A DNA stretch of 64,000 nt, taken from Nitrospira sp. (GTDB lineage Bacteria; Nitrospirota; Nitrospiria; Nitrospirales; Nitrospiraceae). The notes beneath the pieces are model-generated. The model worked only from the letters and a program-made list of their open reading frames with translations, searched no databases and had not been told where the DNA came from. The DNA is taken from assembly GCA_029194535.1 (NCBI GenBank), contig JARFXR010000001.1:1868721-1932720 (forward strand), read 5' to 3'. The position numbers and the translations under genes are program-made. Shown here one piece after another: positions 26,665 to 35,899 of this stretch; the first letter of the stretch is position 1; each line of letters starts with the position of its first letter.

Positions 26665-26877
26665 GCGAAGCGAGATCGGAGGCGCTAGGAGTCTGTCCGA
26701 GTCATCCTTCGTGGCGAGGCGAAGGAGGTGCAGGCAGATGAGCGGCGCAAGGCTCGAAAACAAACCGGACGCGTATTCGCTGAAATACGGTGAGGATTTT
26801 TTCGGGCCGAGAACGATGCAGATCCCTGCCGATCGTTTGCCGCAGTAGAATGGCATGACTTGGACAGACGCCCAGGT
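26665..26877. other. Intergenic region between convergent genes
   Basis: Two hundred and thirteen bases with no supported gene. A strong ribosome-site-like AAGGAGG (26723-26729) precedes an ATG at 26739, but that frame stops after 14 codons. No terminator hairpin is obvious. Confidence 0.4.
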
Positions 26878-28704
26878 TCAACCGAGCGGTTGCGATCTGT
26901 GGACAAGCGGCTCGATCGATGATGAGATACGCAGCGGCTGTAGGATCCGAAACCGGACTTCATCCACCTGCGTGTCCGCCGAGGTACGTTCTCCTGCAAA
27001 CAAACCGCAACGGTACAATCCCGGCGTCCAGCCGGAGGTCGGAGATGGCAATCTGAAGTAGCCGGACTGATCGTTCATGGCCATCATGACCTGGTCATGG
27101 GTTATGGCTCGTTGCTCACCCGCCATCTCGGATGTTTCAAGATAACATCGCGCCGCCAGCGGGATGGCATCATACGAGGCGGAAACCAGCCCAAACACGA
27201 GATAAATGTCCTGTTGCGTGGTGAGGAAGCTGTCTCCCGGATTGAGAGGGATAAATTCGTGCGCCCCGGTCGGGAAATCATCCCGCATGACCTTTCCGGC
27301 CGGGATGACGAACCGGAACCAGCTGAAATCCGCATCGCGACCGACCAGCGAGGCATGAATCTCCAAGGGTTTGATCGGTTTCACTCGTTCGATGGCTTTC
27401 GCATAGAGTTCTTCCTCGGACAGGCCTGGAGCGGCTTCCTTGCGGGCACGGCGATGCAAGGCGGCCTCCTCGGCTTGCTGCTGCGCCAATTCGGGAACGT
27501 GGGGGCGCACCTTGTCGAGCCAGCGCTTGATCTTGTTCTTATCCAGTACCCGTGTGTCAGGGGGGAGATCAACATTCTTGTTGTTCTCCTCGGATTCGAC
27601 GGCTGCGTCGTATAAAGTTTGAAAATGCGCGAAGGCCTCTTCCCATTGTTCGAGTTCGACCATGCATTGTCCCATTCGATAGACCGTATCGGCATAGTCT
27701 TCGTCGCTCGGATCCAGATTGAACATCGTGCCGAAGACGGTCAGCGCATCCTTGCAGCGGCCGAGATGCATGAGAGTCAATCCCAGCTGGTGCGTGGCTG
27801 AGGGGTCGTTCGGATTGAGCGCCAGAAGTTGACGATAGATCGGCTCGGCTTCCTCGTAGTGTCCGTCGATGTACAGTCTCCACGCGTCCGCACGGATCAG
27901 AGCCCACTCTTTCTGGCGGGCAGGGGAGATCTCTTTCGGGGCGAGAGCCGGGTCGTATCGCCTCCCGCGATCCTGGGAGGTTCCTTGGATCACGGAGAGC
28001 AGCGTCTTCGCGGAAGACTCCAGAGAGGAACCTGAAGGAACCCGTTCCAGCACGTAGCGAACGTCGGCTTCAGACCCCTGATAGTCCAAGAGATCGAAAC
28101 GCGCACGGGCCAACGCCAGCCGCCAGCCGAGCAGCGAGGGGACGAGCGTGACGGCTTTCTCATACGAGGGCAGAGATGCTTCTAGTCGATCGAGTTTTCT
28201 GAGCTCTTGTGCGAGACGCAAATGCACCAAGGGATTTTGCGCGTCATCCTCGACGATCAGCTGCAGCTCTTCGACGGCATCTTCGCTTTGCCCAGACCGC
28301 ACGAGCACCCCCCATTTCGCCCATCTGACGTCGAGGGCATGCGGCGCGCTCGCGAGGACGGCATCATAGGCCTCGATAGCTTCCTGGGGACCACGGGAAG
28401 TGGCGAGAATATCCCCGCGAAGTTTCTGGAGGGTCACGGCTTCCGGATGATCCTGTATGCCCTGCTCCAGGATGTCCAGCGCCGGTGCGACGGCCCCGCT
28501 TTCCCAGACGATGCGAGCCTGTTCGACGACACGTGCCTCAGGGGGAACATGGGCTTCTCCTCCCCGCGCGGGGAGAGCCGCCGTCGTGACGAGCAGCCCC
28601 ACGATGAAGGTCGTTTCAACCAAACCGCGTGGCCACGGTCGGGGATCGAAGCCGCGAGTGCCGGAGAATTGGCTACGAACAGGATTGCGGTCCATCTGGT
28701 TCAT
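26878..28704 (-). CDS. Exported TPR-repeat protein
   Basis: A 608-aa protein. A hydrophobic segment at about residues 31-48 (TFIVGLLVTTAALPARGGEA) looks like a signal peptide after a longer, Arg-containing leader, so the true start may be one of the inner Met codons. Tetratricopeptide repeats follow from about 55 to 400: VLASAPHALDVRWAKWGVLV, QNPLVHLRLAQELRKLDRLE, and YRQLLALNPNDPSATHQLGL with LMHLGRCKDALTVFGTMFNL. The C-terminal 180 residues (about 420-608) are a different, non-TPR domain rich in beta strand and aromatic residues, which I do not recognise. A scaffold role in the periplasm is the best guess. Confidence 0.85.
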   Translation of the reverse strand: MNQMDRNPVRSQFSGTRGFDPRPWPRGLVETTFIVGLLVTTAALPARGGEAHVPPEARVVEQARIVWESGAVAPALDILEQGIQDHPEAVTLQKLRGDILATSRGPQEAIEAYDAVLASAPHALDVRWAKWGVLVRSGQSEDAVEELQLIVEDDAQNPLVHLRLAQELRKLDRLEASLPSYEKAVTLVPSLLGWRLALARARFDLLDYQGSEADVRYVLERVPSGSSLESSAKTLLSVIQGTSQDRGRRYDPALAPKEISPARQKEWALIRADAWRLYIDGHYEEAEPIYRQLLALNPNDPSATHQLGLTLMHLGRCKDALTVFGTMFNLDPSDEDYADTVYRMGQCMVELEQWEEAFAHFQTLYDAAVESEENNKNVDLPPDTRVLDKNKIKRWLDKVRPHVPELAQQQAEEAALHRRARKEAAPGLSEEELYAKAIERVKPIKPLEIHASLVGRDADFSWFRFVIPAGKVMRDDFPTGAHEFIPLNPGDSFLTTQQDIYLVFGLVSASYDAIPLAARCYLETSEMAGEQRAITHDQVMMAMNDQSGYFRLPSPTSGWTPGLYRCGLFAGERTSADTQVDEVRFRILQPLRISSSIEPLVHRSQPLG

Positions 28705-28970
28705 GATAACAAGATGTTGCAGGAACCGAAACCGGATGGTACAGGGCAGCTCATCCTCGCACGGGTCCCCCAGGCTCTGTAAGAGTCAGGATCAGCCGGA
28801 AGGATTCGTGCGGTGTTCCGACCTTGTCGAAATCGAAAATTTGTGCAGGACCTTCAGAGACTCCCTCTGAGGACTGCCCGATGACCCTATTTAGCAGGGA
28901 AGGTTGTCCGGTCGGTAGGTCTTGTTGACGGGCGTCGGTTGTCTCGCCACCAGGAGAAAGGACATCAGCC

Positions 28971-29435
28971 ATGTTCGACGTGATTCTCCATGAACCGGAG
29001 ATTCCTCCCAATACCGGCAACATCATCAGGCTATGCGCCAATACAGGAGTTCGGCTTCATCTTGTCGAGCCGCTGGGCTTCTCGCTCGAAGATAGACAGT
29101 TGAGGCGGGCCGGGTTGGACTATCACGAATGGGCCTCGATTGCCGTCCATGCGAACTGGGCTCAATGCCGCGCGCATTTCGAAGGCAGACGTCTGTTCGC
29201 TGTCACCACGAAAGGCCGGCAGCGCTACGATGCCGTGAAGTATGTGGAGGGCGATGTATTCCTGTTTGGAGCGGAGACGAGGGGATTGCCGGAAGCTCTT
29301 CTGGGGAGCGTGAACGACCTTGAGCGACTGCGCCTGCCGATGTTGCCCGACAGCCGGAGCCTCAATCTCTCGAATGCGGTGGCCGTAATCGTGTATGAGG
29401 CCTGGCGGCAGACAGGATTTCGTGGAGGCCGATAG
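28971..29435 (+). CDS. trmL: tRNA (cytidine/uridine-2'-O-)-methyltransferase TrmL
   Basis: A 154-aa SPOUT methyltransferase that 2'-O-methylates the wobble base 34 of tRNA-Leu isoacceptors using S-adenosylmethionine. Family motifs are present: the opening [20 protein letters not shown], the middle [17 protein letters not shown] and the knot region [20 protein letters not shown]. The length is that of E. coli TrmL. GGAGAAAGGA precedes the ATG. It is divergent from the TPR gene, and 266 bp of sequence without another supported gene lie between them. Confidence 0.96.
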   Translation: MFDVILHEPEIPPNTGNIIRLCANTGVRLHLVEPLGFSLEDRQLRRAGLDYHEWASIAVHANWAQCRAHFEGRRLFAVTTKGRQRYDAVKYVEGDVFLFGAETRGLPEALLGSVNDLERLRLPMLPDSRSLNLSNAVAVIVYEAWRQTGFRGGR

Positions 29436-29460
29436 CTGACAGCGGCCCTGGCCGGCTTCT

Positions 29461-30714
29461 CTATATCGCTGAGGATCGGGGCGCAAGCACTCGGGCGTCG
29501 GTCAGTTCGTATTGGCCTCGCGCCATCACAGGGAAGAGTGAAAACACCGGGGTGTTGGCCGGAATGACGGCGGCGGTCACGTCAGGCAGCAACTGCAAAT
29601 GCATGTTGACGAAATTGAAGCTCAGCCCTCGCTGCCAGGGCTGACTACCGGCACCCGCATAGGCGGCTGTTTTTTCCGAGGCATAGGTCCTGGTGAGCAA
29701 CCCGGCTCCTCCCTGTAGTCCGTATTCGTGCAGATCGGGGGCGCCTTGGACCAACAGATGTATGGCGGACGCGTCGAACCATACTTTGATGTTGCACCCG
29801 ATCTGCACGTAAGGTCCCAAGGTATTGGTGCCGTCCAAAAACGCCCGAGGGAGGCCGATCTCCATCGGCACATCCGCGGCCACGGCGCGTTCGACGGCGC
29901 CAAGCGCCTGTTCCTTCAGCGGGGACACCGAAACGAACAGGAGATGCGGATCGTTCATCTCGATATCCAGCACCTGATCGTCATAGTAACTGCAGAGGCG
30001 GCCCATCTCGTAGCGGAGAGGAAATGAGTAGCCGATCTTCGCGTACCAGATCCGGAGGCCCGCCTCCAAGGGATCTTCCGGCAGCCGGCTGATCTTCAGA
30101 TCGAACGGGAGCATGGCGTGCCAGGCTCCCGTTCGCGCCGAGACGAAGGGAGCGCAGGCGCCGGGGAATTCCTTGTGGACGGCCGTCGTTTCCGGTTCGA
30201 AGCGCCGTGTGGGTCCGGAGAAGTGTTGCGCAACCTTGGATTCCTTGGTTAAGCGGTATTTCGCCTGGTAGTAGGCCGAGGCCCGTCGTTGCGCCGTGGC
30301 AAGAAAATAGTCCGGCATGTCGGTTTCGACAATGATCTGTTCGGGAGCCGTGTCGTGGTGGGATCCGACAGGTTCCGGCTTCATCGCAGCGGCATAGAGG
30401 TCCAGTTCCGCTCGGAGACGAAGAATGTCCTGGTGAATCTGACGCGACAGAGCCGAATCGAAAAAACTGGTCTGGGGGAGGATATCGGCAGCCTTCTGCA
30501 GGCAATCGAGCTTATGAGTGTACCGTTTAGGCTCGTCGGCGAATGCTTCGGCGACGGCCGTGTAGAGTGTGAATTGCTCTTCGGCCGTCAGGCCGAGTTG
30601 GTCCGGGCTGTGGTCCTTAATGAACGCGAACGCCACCGGTCCGAATGTTTCGGCCTTTCGGATATAGAGCGTCAACAGAAAGTTGTAGTGCGCACGCGCT
30701 TCTTCAACGGTCAT
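29461..30714 (-). CDS. Conserved-looking hypothetical protein
   Basis: A 417-aa soluble protein from ATG 30714; an upstream ATG at 30747 would add 11 residues and neither has a good ribosome site. The N-terminal third (MTVEEARAHYNFLLTLYIRK and AEEQFTLYTAVAEAFADEPK) is helical; the rest is mixed with several Trp and Gly residues and no recognised motif. There is no signal peptide or membrane segment. It is convergent with trmL, 25 bp apart, and divergent from prfC. I cannot assign a function. Confidence 0.7.
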   Translation of the reverse strand: MTVEEARAHYNFLLTLYIRKAETFGPVAFAFIKDHSPDQLGLTAEEQFTLYTAVAEAFADEPKRYTHKLDCLQKAADILPQTSFFDSALSRQIHQDILRLRAELDLYAAAMKPEPVGSHHDTAPEQIIVETDMPDYFLATAQRRASAYYQAKYRLTKESKVAQHFSGPTRRFEPETTAVHKEFPGACAPFVSARTGAWHAMLPFDLKISRLPEDPLEAGLRIWYAKIGYSFPLRYEMGRLCSYYDDQVLDIEMNDPHLLFVSVSPLKEQALGAVERAVAADVPMEIGLPRAFLDGTNTLGPYVQIGCNIKVWFDASAIHLLVQGAPDLHEYGLQGGAGLLTRTYASEKTAAYAGAGSQPWQRGLSFNFVNMHLQLLPDVTAAVIPANTPVFSLFPVMARGQYELTDARVLAPRSSAI

Positions 30715-30861
30715 AGGGCTCGATATTCTAACGAGGCGGCTTTCCATTCAGCAAGGGCGCTGAGTCACCGTCGGGACGGAACTCTTTCGGCAGAAGCGAA
30801 CTCTACCGGTTTCCGCTGAGGAGGGCCGCTTGACCGGACTGAAGAGGCTTCGTTACAGACG

Positions 30862-31008
30862 ATGCCGCGGGCGGCGGTCGACCGGCTGGCGAAGATCGTC
30901 ACGAGACTCTGGCTGGATTCGGTCTGTGAGCGCGATTTGGCGGTAACGGCCGCACGCAAGGTGGTCGCGCAACAGGAGCCGATAGTCCGGGCCTTCCTGG
31001 AGCAGTAG
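30862..31008 (+). CDS. Possible 48-aa small protein
   Basis: An ATG frame of 48 codons that reads like a helical amphipathic protein (RAAVDRLAKIVTRLWLDSVC, then ERDLAVTAARKVVAQQEPIV). It has no clear ribosome site directly before the ATG; the only GAGGAGG, at 30818-30824, is too far away. The frame is open some 14 codons further upstream. It lies in the 332-bp gap before prfC, otherwise without a gene. The evidence is only composition, so it may be chance. Confidence 0.25.
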   Translation: MPRAAVDRLAKIVTRLWLDSVCERDLAVTAARKVVAQQEPIVRAFLEQ

Positions 31009-31046
31009 TCGCGCCATTGTGGTATGCTGCCGCTTCGATCGTGCAC

Positions 31047-32645
31047 ATGGAAACGACCCTTCAACATGCCTTGGCTTCCGCGACGGCGCAACGACGAACC
31101 TTCGCGATCATCAGCCATCCTGATGCGGGAAAGACGACCCTGACCGAGAAGCTGCTGTTGTACTCGGGGTTGATCCGCACGGCGGGGATGGTGCGTGGTC
31201 GCAAGGGGGGAAAGGTCACGGCCTCGGACTGGATGGGGATGGAACAGGAGCGCGGCATCTCGATCACCGCCTCCGCCATGCAGTTTCCCTACAAGGATGC
31301 CGTGATCAATTTGCTGGATACCCCGGGACACCAGGATTTTTCCGAGGATACCTATCGGACGCTTACGGCGGCAGACAGCGCCATCATGGTCATCGATGCC
31401 GCCAAGGGTGTTGAAGCGCAGACCAGGAAACTGTTTGCGGTTTGCCGTATGCGGAAGATTCCGGTCCTGACCCTTATCAACAAGATGGATCTGCCGGGAC
31501 GGCAACCGCTGGATTTGATGACGGAAGTCGAGCAGGCGCTGGATATTCAGGCCACCGCGGTCAATTGGCCGATCGGATCCGGAAGCGACTTCGCCGGGAT
31601 TGTGAATCGGGAGGATGGCCGGGTGCAGTTGTTCGGCCGAACGGCGCCGGGGGGAGCGACCAAGGTGACGGTCAGCGAGCTCGAGTTGGCCGATCTCACA
31701 AGCAGCGGACGGGTCTCACAAGACACCATGATGCAGCTGGATCACGACTTGGAATTACTCGAGATTGCCGGCAACCAGTTTGTCCGCGAACGATTCCTCC
31801 ACGGCTTGGTGACGCCGGTGTTCTTTGCTTCGGCGCTGACGAATTTCGGGATCGAGCGCTTTTTGGATGCCTTCGTGGATCTGGCTCCCTCGCCGGGGGC
31901 AAGACCGGCTGACCTGGAAGACGGAGGCGAAGTCTCGGTTGATCCGATTCAGACCCCGTTCAGCGCCTATGTCTTCAAGCTTCAGGCGAACATGAATCCA
32001 AAACACCGCGATAGTACGGCATTTCTCCGCATTTGTTCCGGGCGGTTCGAGCGCGACATGGTAGTCAAGCATCATCGTCTGAACCGCGAGATACGGCTGT
32101 CCCGTCCGCACAGCATGGTGGCGCAGGAGCGCAGTACGGTTGAGGAGGCTTTCCCGGGGGACATCATCGGCATTATCAATCCGGGGATTTTCTCGATCGG
32201 CGATACCATTTCCCTGTCCGGCGGGTTCAATTTCAAGACATTGCCCCAGTTTCAACCGGAGATCTTCGCCCGTATCCGTCCAACCGACGTCGGCAAGCGC
32301 AAGACATTCGACAAGGGCATGGCCCAGATGGCTCAAGAGGGAACTGTTCAAATCATGCGAAGTCTCAACGAGGGGGATCAGCTTGTGGCTGCTGTGGGTC
32401 GTCTCCAGTTCGACGTCTTGCAGTACCGACTCCGACACGAATATCGGGTGGAAACCGTTCTCGACCAATTGCCCTATACCTGCAGTGCCTGGCTGGAGGG
32501 TGATCCGACCACCTTCAAAGCCCCCTCCGCATCGATGCTGGTGAGGGACCAACGTGATCGCGTTGTCGTGCTGTTCGGCGACACGCTCATGAAAACCATC
32601 GGACGGGACCGCAATCCCGACCATACCCTGCGCGACATGGGCTGA
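31047..32645 (+). CDS. prfC: Peptide chain release factor 3
   Basis: RF3 (532 aa, usual length about 530) is the GTPase that recycles RF1/RF2 from the ribosome after termination. G motifs: G1 SHPDAGKTTLTEK at about 24-36, G2/switch region with WMGMEQERGISITASAM, G3 DTPGHQDFSED and G4 NKMDLPGR. The later part RSLNEGDQLVAAVGRLQFDV is typical of RF3 domain III. I start at ATG 31047 (METTLQHALASATAQRRTFA), since the 10 codons before it look non-coding. Confidence 0.97.
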   Translation: METTLQHALASATAQRRTFAIISHPDAGKTTLTEKLLLYSGLIRTAGMVRGRKGGKVTASDWMGMEQERGISITASAMQFPYKDAVINLLDTPGHQDFSEDTYRTLTAADSAIMVIDAAKGVEAQTRKLFAVCRMRKIPVLTLINKMDLPGRQPLDLMTEVEQALDIQATAVNWPIGSGSDFAGIVNREDGRVQLFGRTAPGGATKVTVSELELADLTSSGRVSQDTMMQLDHDLELLEIAGNQFVRERFLHGLVTPVFFASALTNFGIERFLDAFVDLAPSPGARPADLEDGGEVSVDPIQTPFSAYVFKLQANMNPKHRDSTAFLRICSGRFERDMVVKHHRLNREIRLSRPHSMVAQERSTVEEAFPGDIIGIINPGIFSIGDTISLSGGFNFKTLPQFQPEIFARIRPTDVGKRKTFDKGMAQMAQEGTVQIMRSLNEGDQLVAAVGRLQFDVLQYRLRHEYRVETVLDQLPYTCSAWLEGDPTTFKAPSASMLVRDQRDRVVVLFGDTLMKTIGRDRNPDHTLRDMG

Positions 32646-32714
32646 GCGCAGCCGGAACGGCAGCTTGCCGGGCCGGCGCAAGGTGCGGGCAGGTACGGCC
32701 GGTCGGAGGTGGGG

Positions 32715-32990
32715 ATGACTGGTGGAACCGATACACAGATTCGGGATCGACTGGCATGGCAACGAACGGTTTTGGCAAATGAGCGGACGCTTCTAGCCTA
32801 TGTCAGAACGGCACTGGGGTTTTTTATTGCGGGCATTCCAGCTTTGTGGTGGCCGGATCAACCGTCGATCCACCTTCTCGGCGGCGTGGCGCTGATGGCG
32901 GGGGTCGTCTGCTCGGCGATCGGCGTCCGCCGGTTCGTCTCAACCCAACGGATGATGACGCGGGAGGGAGAACCGCCGGCCGAAACATGA
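32715..32990 (+). CDS. DUF202 (YidH-like) small membrane protein
   Basis: A 91-aa protein. The DUF202 signature is clear: RLAWQRTVLANERTLLAYVR followed by TALGFFIAGIPALWW, then a second hydrophobic helix LLGGVALMAGVVCSAIGVRR. Two membrane segments result, with a conserved amphipathic N-terminal helix. Function is unknown in this family. GGAGG at 32705-32709 fixes the ATG at 32715 rather than the GTG two codons earlier. It sits 69 bp after prfC and 66 bp before the metallo-hydrolase gene on the same strand. Confidence 0.88.
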   Translation: MTGGTDTQIRDRLAWQRTVLANERTLLAYVRTALGFFIAGIPALWWPDQPSIHLLGGVALMAGVVCSAIGVRRFVSTQRMMTREGEPPAET

Positions 32991-33056
32991 GGCGCCGGCA
33001 TGAGTGAGCTGAGCGTGTCCAACAGCGCCAGATGAAGAAACCTGTGTGGAGGTGTC

Positions 33057-33785
33057 ATGGCTCAGGTAACCGAGATCGCTCCGGACATGTTCCGGATCAC
33101 AACATTCGTTGAGCCCTTCGACATGCAGTTCAGTCAATTTCTTGTTCGGGATGAGGAACCGCTGCTGTTTCATACAGGACCTCGAGCCTTGTTCCCTGGG
33201 GTCAGGGAGGCGGTCGCCTCGCTGATCGATCCGGCTGCGGTTCGTTGGATCGGCTTCAGCCATTTCGAGGCAGACAAGTGCGGAACGTTGCCGGAATGGC
33301 AGGGGTTGGCTTCAGAAGCAACCGCGGTGTGCAGCATGGTCGGCAAGTTGGTCAGCGTCGATGACTGCCTCGCCATCAGGCCGGCGAGAGGCATGGGCGA
33401 GGGGGAGGTGCTCAGCACCGGGAAGTATCGATTCCGCTTCCTCAGCACGCCCCATGTTCCACATTGTTGGGAAGCGGGCCTCCTGTTCGAAGAAGGCAAT
33501 CGAACGCTCTTCTGCTCCGATCTTTTTCATCAGGGCGGCAACGTGGAGCCGGTGGCTGGCTCGGATTTGCTCGAGCGTTGCCGAAGGATCTTGGTCGAGT
33601 ATCAGCGGGGACCTCTGGCGAACTACATTCCGTATTCGACATTGACGGAACCGACGCTGCACCGGTTGGCCGAACTCAGGCCCAAGACACTGGCGGCCAT
33701 GCACGGCTCGGCATTCGTGGGTGACGGCGCCGGGGCATTGCGGGAACTGGCCGCGTTATGGAAGGACGTGCTCACGATACCCTGA
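33057..33785 (+). CDS. Stand-alone flavodiiron-type beta-lactamase-fold protein
   Basis: A 242-aa metallo-beta-lactamase fold without the flavodoxin or rubredoxin part. The ligands fit the diiron set of flavodiiron proteins (FprA/ROO) exactly: His69-x-Glu71-x-Asp73 (SHFEADKCG), then 62 residues to His136, 18 to Asp155 (LFCSDLF) and 60 to His216 (AAMHGSAF). It is therefore likely a diiron O2- or NO-handling protein, or a sensor, and not a classic zinc hydrolase. An external electron donor would be needed for reductase activity. GGAGGTG precedes the ATG. Its stop codon overlaps the start of the aldo/keto reductase (TGATG), so the two are coupled. Confidence 0.9.
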   Translation: MAQVTEIAPDMFRITTFVEPFDMQFSQFLVRDEEPLLFHTGPRALFPGVREAVASLIDPAAVRWIGFSHFEADKCGTLPEWQGLASEATAVCSMVGKLVSVDDCLAIRPARGMGEGEVLSTGKYRFRFLSTPHVPHCWEAGLLFEEGNRTLFCSDLFHQGGNVEPVAGSDLLERCRRILVEYQRGPLANYIPYSTLTEPTLHRLAELRPKTLAAMHGSAFVGDGAGALRELAALWKDVLTIP

Positions 33786-34687
33786 TGCCATTCGAGGTAG
33801 CGCGCGGATGGCATGCGAGCCAACACATGATGGAAAACCGCGACGACACCCTCACCGCATACAACGGCGTGCCGGTACCGTCGTTTATGTACGGCACCGC
33901 GTGGAAGAGGGATGCCACCGCTCAACTCGTCATAACGGCGGTGCAAGCCGGTTTTCAGGCGATCGATACAGCCAATCAACTGATTCACTATGATGAAGCG
34001 CGGGTAGGGAACGCGTTGGTCAGCTTGGCCGAGCAGGGTGTAGCTCGCGAACACCTGTTCGTCCAGACGAAGTTCACTCCCCTCAACGGCCAGGACCATC
34101 GTACGCCCTATGATCCGCGTGCCGGGGTGGGTGTGCAGGTGGAACAATCCTTCGAACGTTCGCTGGGACACTTGCACACTGATTACGTGGATTCGTATGT
34201 CCTTCACGGCCCTTACGGCAGGCGTGGGCTTGGGGCCGAGGATTGGGAGGTCTGGGCGGCATTCGAGCGGCTGTACGAAGCCAAGAAAACCAGAATGATC
34301 GGAATCAGCAACGTGACGGGCGAGCAACTTGCTTTGTTGTGCGCACAAGCCAGGATCAAGCCAATGGTGGTTCAAAACCGCTGCTATGCGGCGCTCGGCT
34401 GGGATCGGGCAGTGCGCAAGGTTTGTCAGGCCCAGCACATTCTCTACCAAGGCTTTTCGCTGTTAACGGCCAATCGCGAAGTCTTTGTCGATCCGGATAT
34501 CAGGGCGATGGCGGGGCGTTACGGTATGGGTTTGGCCCAGCTGGTGTTTCGATTTGCCATGCAGATTGGGATGTTGCCACTGACGGGCACGACCAACCCC
34601 CAGCATATGAGAGACGACCTTGCCTGCCGGGATTTTGCGTTGGCCGAAGCGGATCTCCGGCTGATCGAATCCATCGGACATCGCTAG
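33785..34687 (+). CDS. Aldo/keto reductase
   Basis: A 300-aa NAD(P)H-dependent oxidoreductase of the AKR family, TIM-barrel fold. The catalytic tetrad can be read: Asp in QAIDTANQLIHYDEARVG, Tyr in IHYDEARVG, Lys in LFVQTKFTP and His in YVLHGPYG. The cofactor-end motifs GISNVTGEQLALLC, then PLTGTTNPQHMRDD, are typical. I use the ATG at 33785, which overlaps the preceding stop (TGATG). Later ATGs at 33827 and 33830 would also keep the domain. The substrate is unknown. Coupling to a diiron protein suggests a shared redox or stress role, as inference. Confidence 0.92.
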   Translation: MPFEVARGWHASQHMMENRDDTLTAYNGVPVPSFMYGTAWKRDATAQLVITAVQAGFQAIDTANQLIHYDEARVGNALVSLAEQGVAREHLFVQTKFTPLNGQDHRTPYDPRAGVGVQVEQSFERSLGHLHTDYVDSYVLHGPYGRRGLGAEDWEVWAAFERLYEAKKTRMIGISNVTGEQLALLCAQARIKPMVVQNRCYAALGWDRAVRKVCQAQHILYQGFSLLTANREVFVDPDIRAMAGRYGMGLAQLVFRFAMQIGMLPLTGTTNPQHMRDDLACRDFALAEADLRLIESIGHR

Positions 34688-34698
34688 CCTCGGAAGCC

Positions 34699-34724
34699 CT
34701 TGAGGGGCTCCCTAGGGGGGTACC
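34699..34724. promoter_or_regulatory. GC-rich motif before a receiver gene, shared with the Ig lipoprotein region
   Basis: CTTGAGGGGCTCCCTA begins at 34699 and runs into GGGGGGTACC, ending at 34724, about 68 bp before the receiver start. The same order CTTGAGGGG, two or three bases, CCCTA recurs at 52719-52735 upstream of an Ig-repeat lipoprotein. It is followed by a small stem CTGGCG/CGCCAG at 34724-34739 without a T tract. Confidence 0.35.
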
Positions 34725-34791
34725 TGGCGTCTCCGCCAGTATCGGCCGGGCTTGTTCTTTGATACAAGAGCCAAAGTGAGGAAACCCCGCT

Positions 34792-35160
34792 TTGGCTGAA
34801 ATTCTTCTGATCGACGATGAAGCTTCGGCCCGACAATTCTTCCGGCGAACGTTGGAAGGAGCCGGGCATGCCGTCAATGAAGTATCGTTGGCGCGGGACG
34901 GCTTGGCTCATCTCCAACGCCATGCAGTCGATCTGGTCATCACGGATATCCTGATGCCTGACATGGACGGCCTCGAGCTTACCTGGATGCTCCATCAGCA
35001 ATTTCCCCGCCTCAAGGTCGTCGCTGTGTCCAGTGGAGCGCGCGATCTCGACTATTGCAGCGTCGCCAGATTCTTTGGCGCGCACGAAACATTGGTCAAA
35101 CCCGTCGCAGTGCCGCGTCTGCTTGAAACCGTGGGTCGCCTGACCGGCCCCGCGTCCTGA
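34792..35160 (+). CDS. Stand-alone response regulator receiver
   Basis: A 122-aa CheY-like single domain. It starts at TTG, with GTGAGGAAA upstream, and reads MAEILLIDDEASARQFFRRT. Acidic residues D8/D9, phospho-acceptor Asp52 (LVITDILMPDMDGLEL), Ser in VVAVSSGAR and Lys in TLVKPV are all present. There is no output domain and no kinase gene alongside. The partner is unknown. The upstream motif at 34699 may control it. Confidence 0.9.
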   Translation: MAEILLIDDEASARQFFRRTLEGAGHAVNEVSLARDGLAHLQRHAVDLVITDILMPDMDGLELTWMLHQQFPRLKVVAVSSGARDLDYCSVARFFGAHETLVKPVAVPRLLETVGRLTGPAS

Positions 35161-35413
35161 ACAGACGGTCTCCCGGCCGCGCTGTTTCCGGCCCTTTCAC
35201 ATACCACCCGGTTTTTGCGTTCTCCGGTCTTGGGACAATCCCTGATCGAGTGGCTGGTCTTGTCCTGACCGATTCCGTGAGCGGCGGGATGCCGATGGGA
35301 GGGCCGACGGTACCGGGAGAGGCCTGTTGCTGCCGCGACTTGCTCCTCGCCCTGAGTATCGCTAGGGTAGCGACTGGCTCGTTGACTGAGGCCAATAGGG
35401 AAAGCCGATCCAT

Positions 35414-35899
35414 ATGTTCAAGGCAACGAATATCGCACGAGCAGACCCGGCCGATGCAACGCTCATCGCCGAGATGGTCGGTGAACTGCTGCGGGAAATT
35501 ACGACGACGATCGGTGAGGCCGTGTTTCGATTCGACCACGACGCGACGGAATCTCGCGCGCAGGATTGGTTGACCAATCGGTCTTACGCGGTCTTCCTGG
35601 CGCGGAATCCGGAAGAGGTTCAGACGATGGGGTTTCTGAGCGTCTATGAAAGCTATGGGTTGTATGCGGGTGGACGGTTCGGGACGATCCCGGAGGTCTA
35701 TGTGCGTGCGGCCTATCGCTCACGGGGTGTGGGCGCCCACCTCTTGAGGGAGGTCAAGCGTTATGGCGAGACCAGGGGATGGACCAGGTTGGAGGTAACC
35801 ACACCTCCCTTGCCACAGTTTGAACGGACGATGAAGTTCTATAGGAGCCAAGGGTTTCAGGTATCCGGGGGAAGAAAGCTCAAGGTCGATCTGCCGTGA
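35414..35899 (+). CDS. GNAT-family N-acetyltransferase
   Basis: A 161-aa acetyl-CoA-dependent transferase. Motif A, which binds the CoA pyrophosphate, is visible as VRAAYRSRGVGAHLLREVKR at about 97-116, followed by TRLEVTTPPLPQFERTMKFY and SQGFQVSGGRKLKVDL, the usual end of the fold. The substrate is not predictable. Its stop overlaps the GTG start of the next gene by four bases (GTGA), so the pair is translationally coupled. The 253 bp before it (35161-35413) contain no gene I can support. Confidence 0.88.
   Translation: MFKATNIARADPADATLIAEMVGELLREITTTIGEAVFRFDHDATESRAQDWLTNRSYAVFLARNPEEVQTMGFLSVYESYGLYAGGRFGTIPEVYVRAAYRSRGVGAHLLREVKRYGETRGWTRLEVTTPPLPQFERTMKFYRSQGFQVSGGRKLKVDLP

Noticed and set aside
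26739-26783. Short ORF behind a strong AAGGAGG
   Set aside because: It stops after 14 codons and no neighbouring frame is protein-like. The ribosome-site match may be chance.
28751-29041. 96-codon minus-strand frame between the TPR gene and trmL
   Set aside because: It overlaps the trmL start, has no ribosome site or recognisable motif, and would be antisense to the likely trmL leader.
35250-35573. 107-codon frame before and within the GNAT gene
   Set aside because: It overlaps the GNAT coding region out of frame and its sequence has no fold-like pattern. The GNAT frame has the CoA motif.
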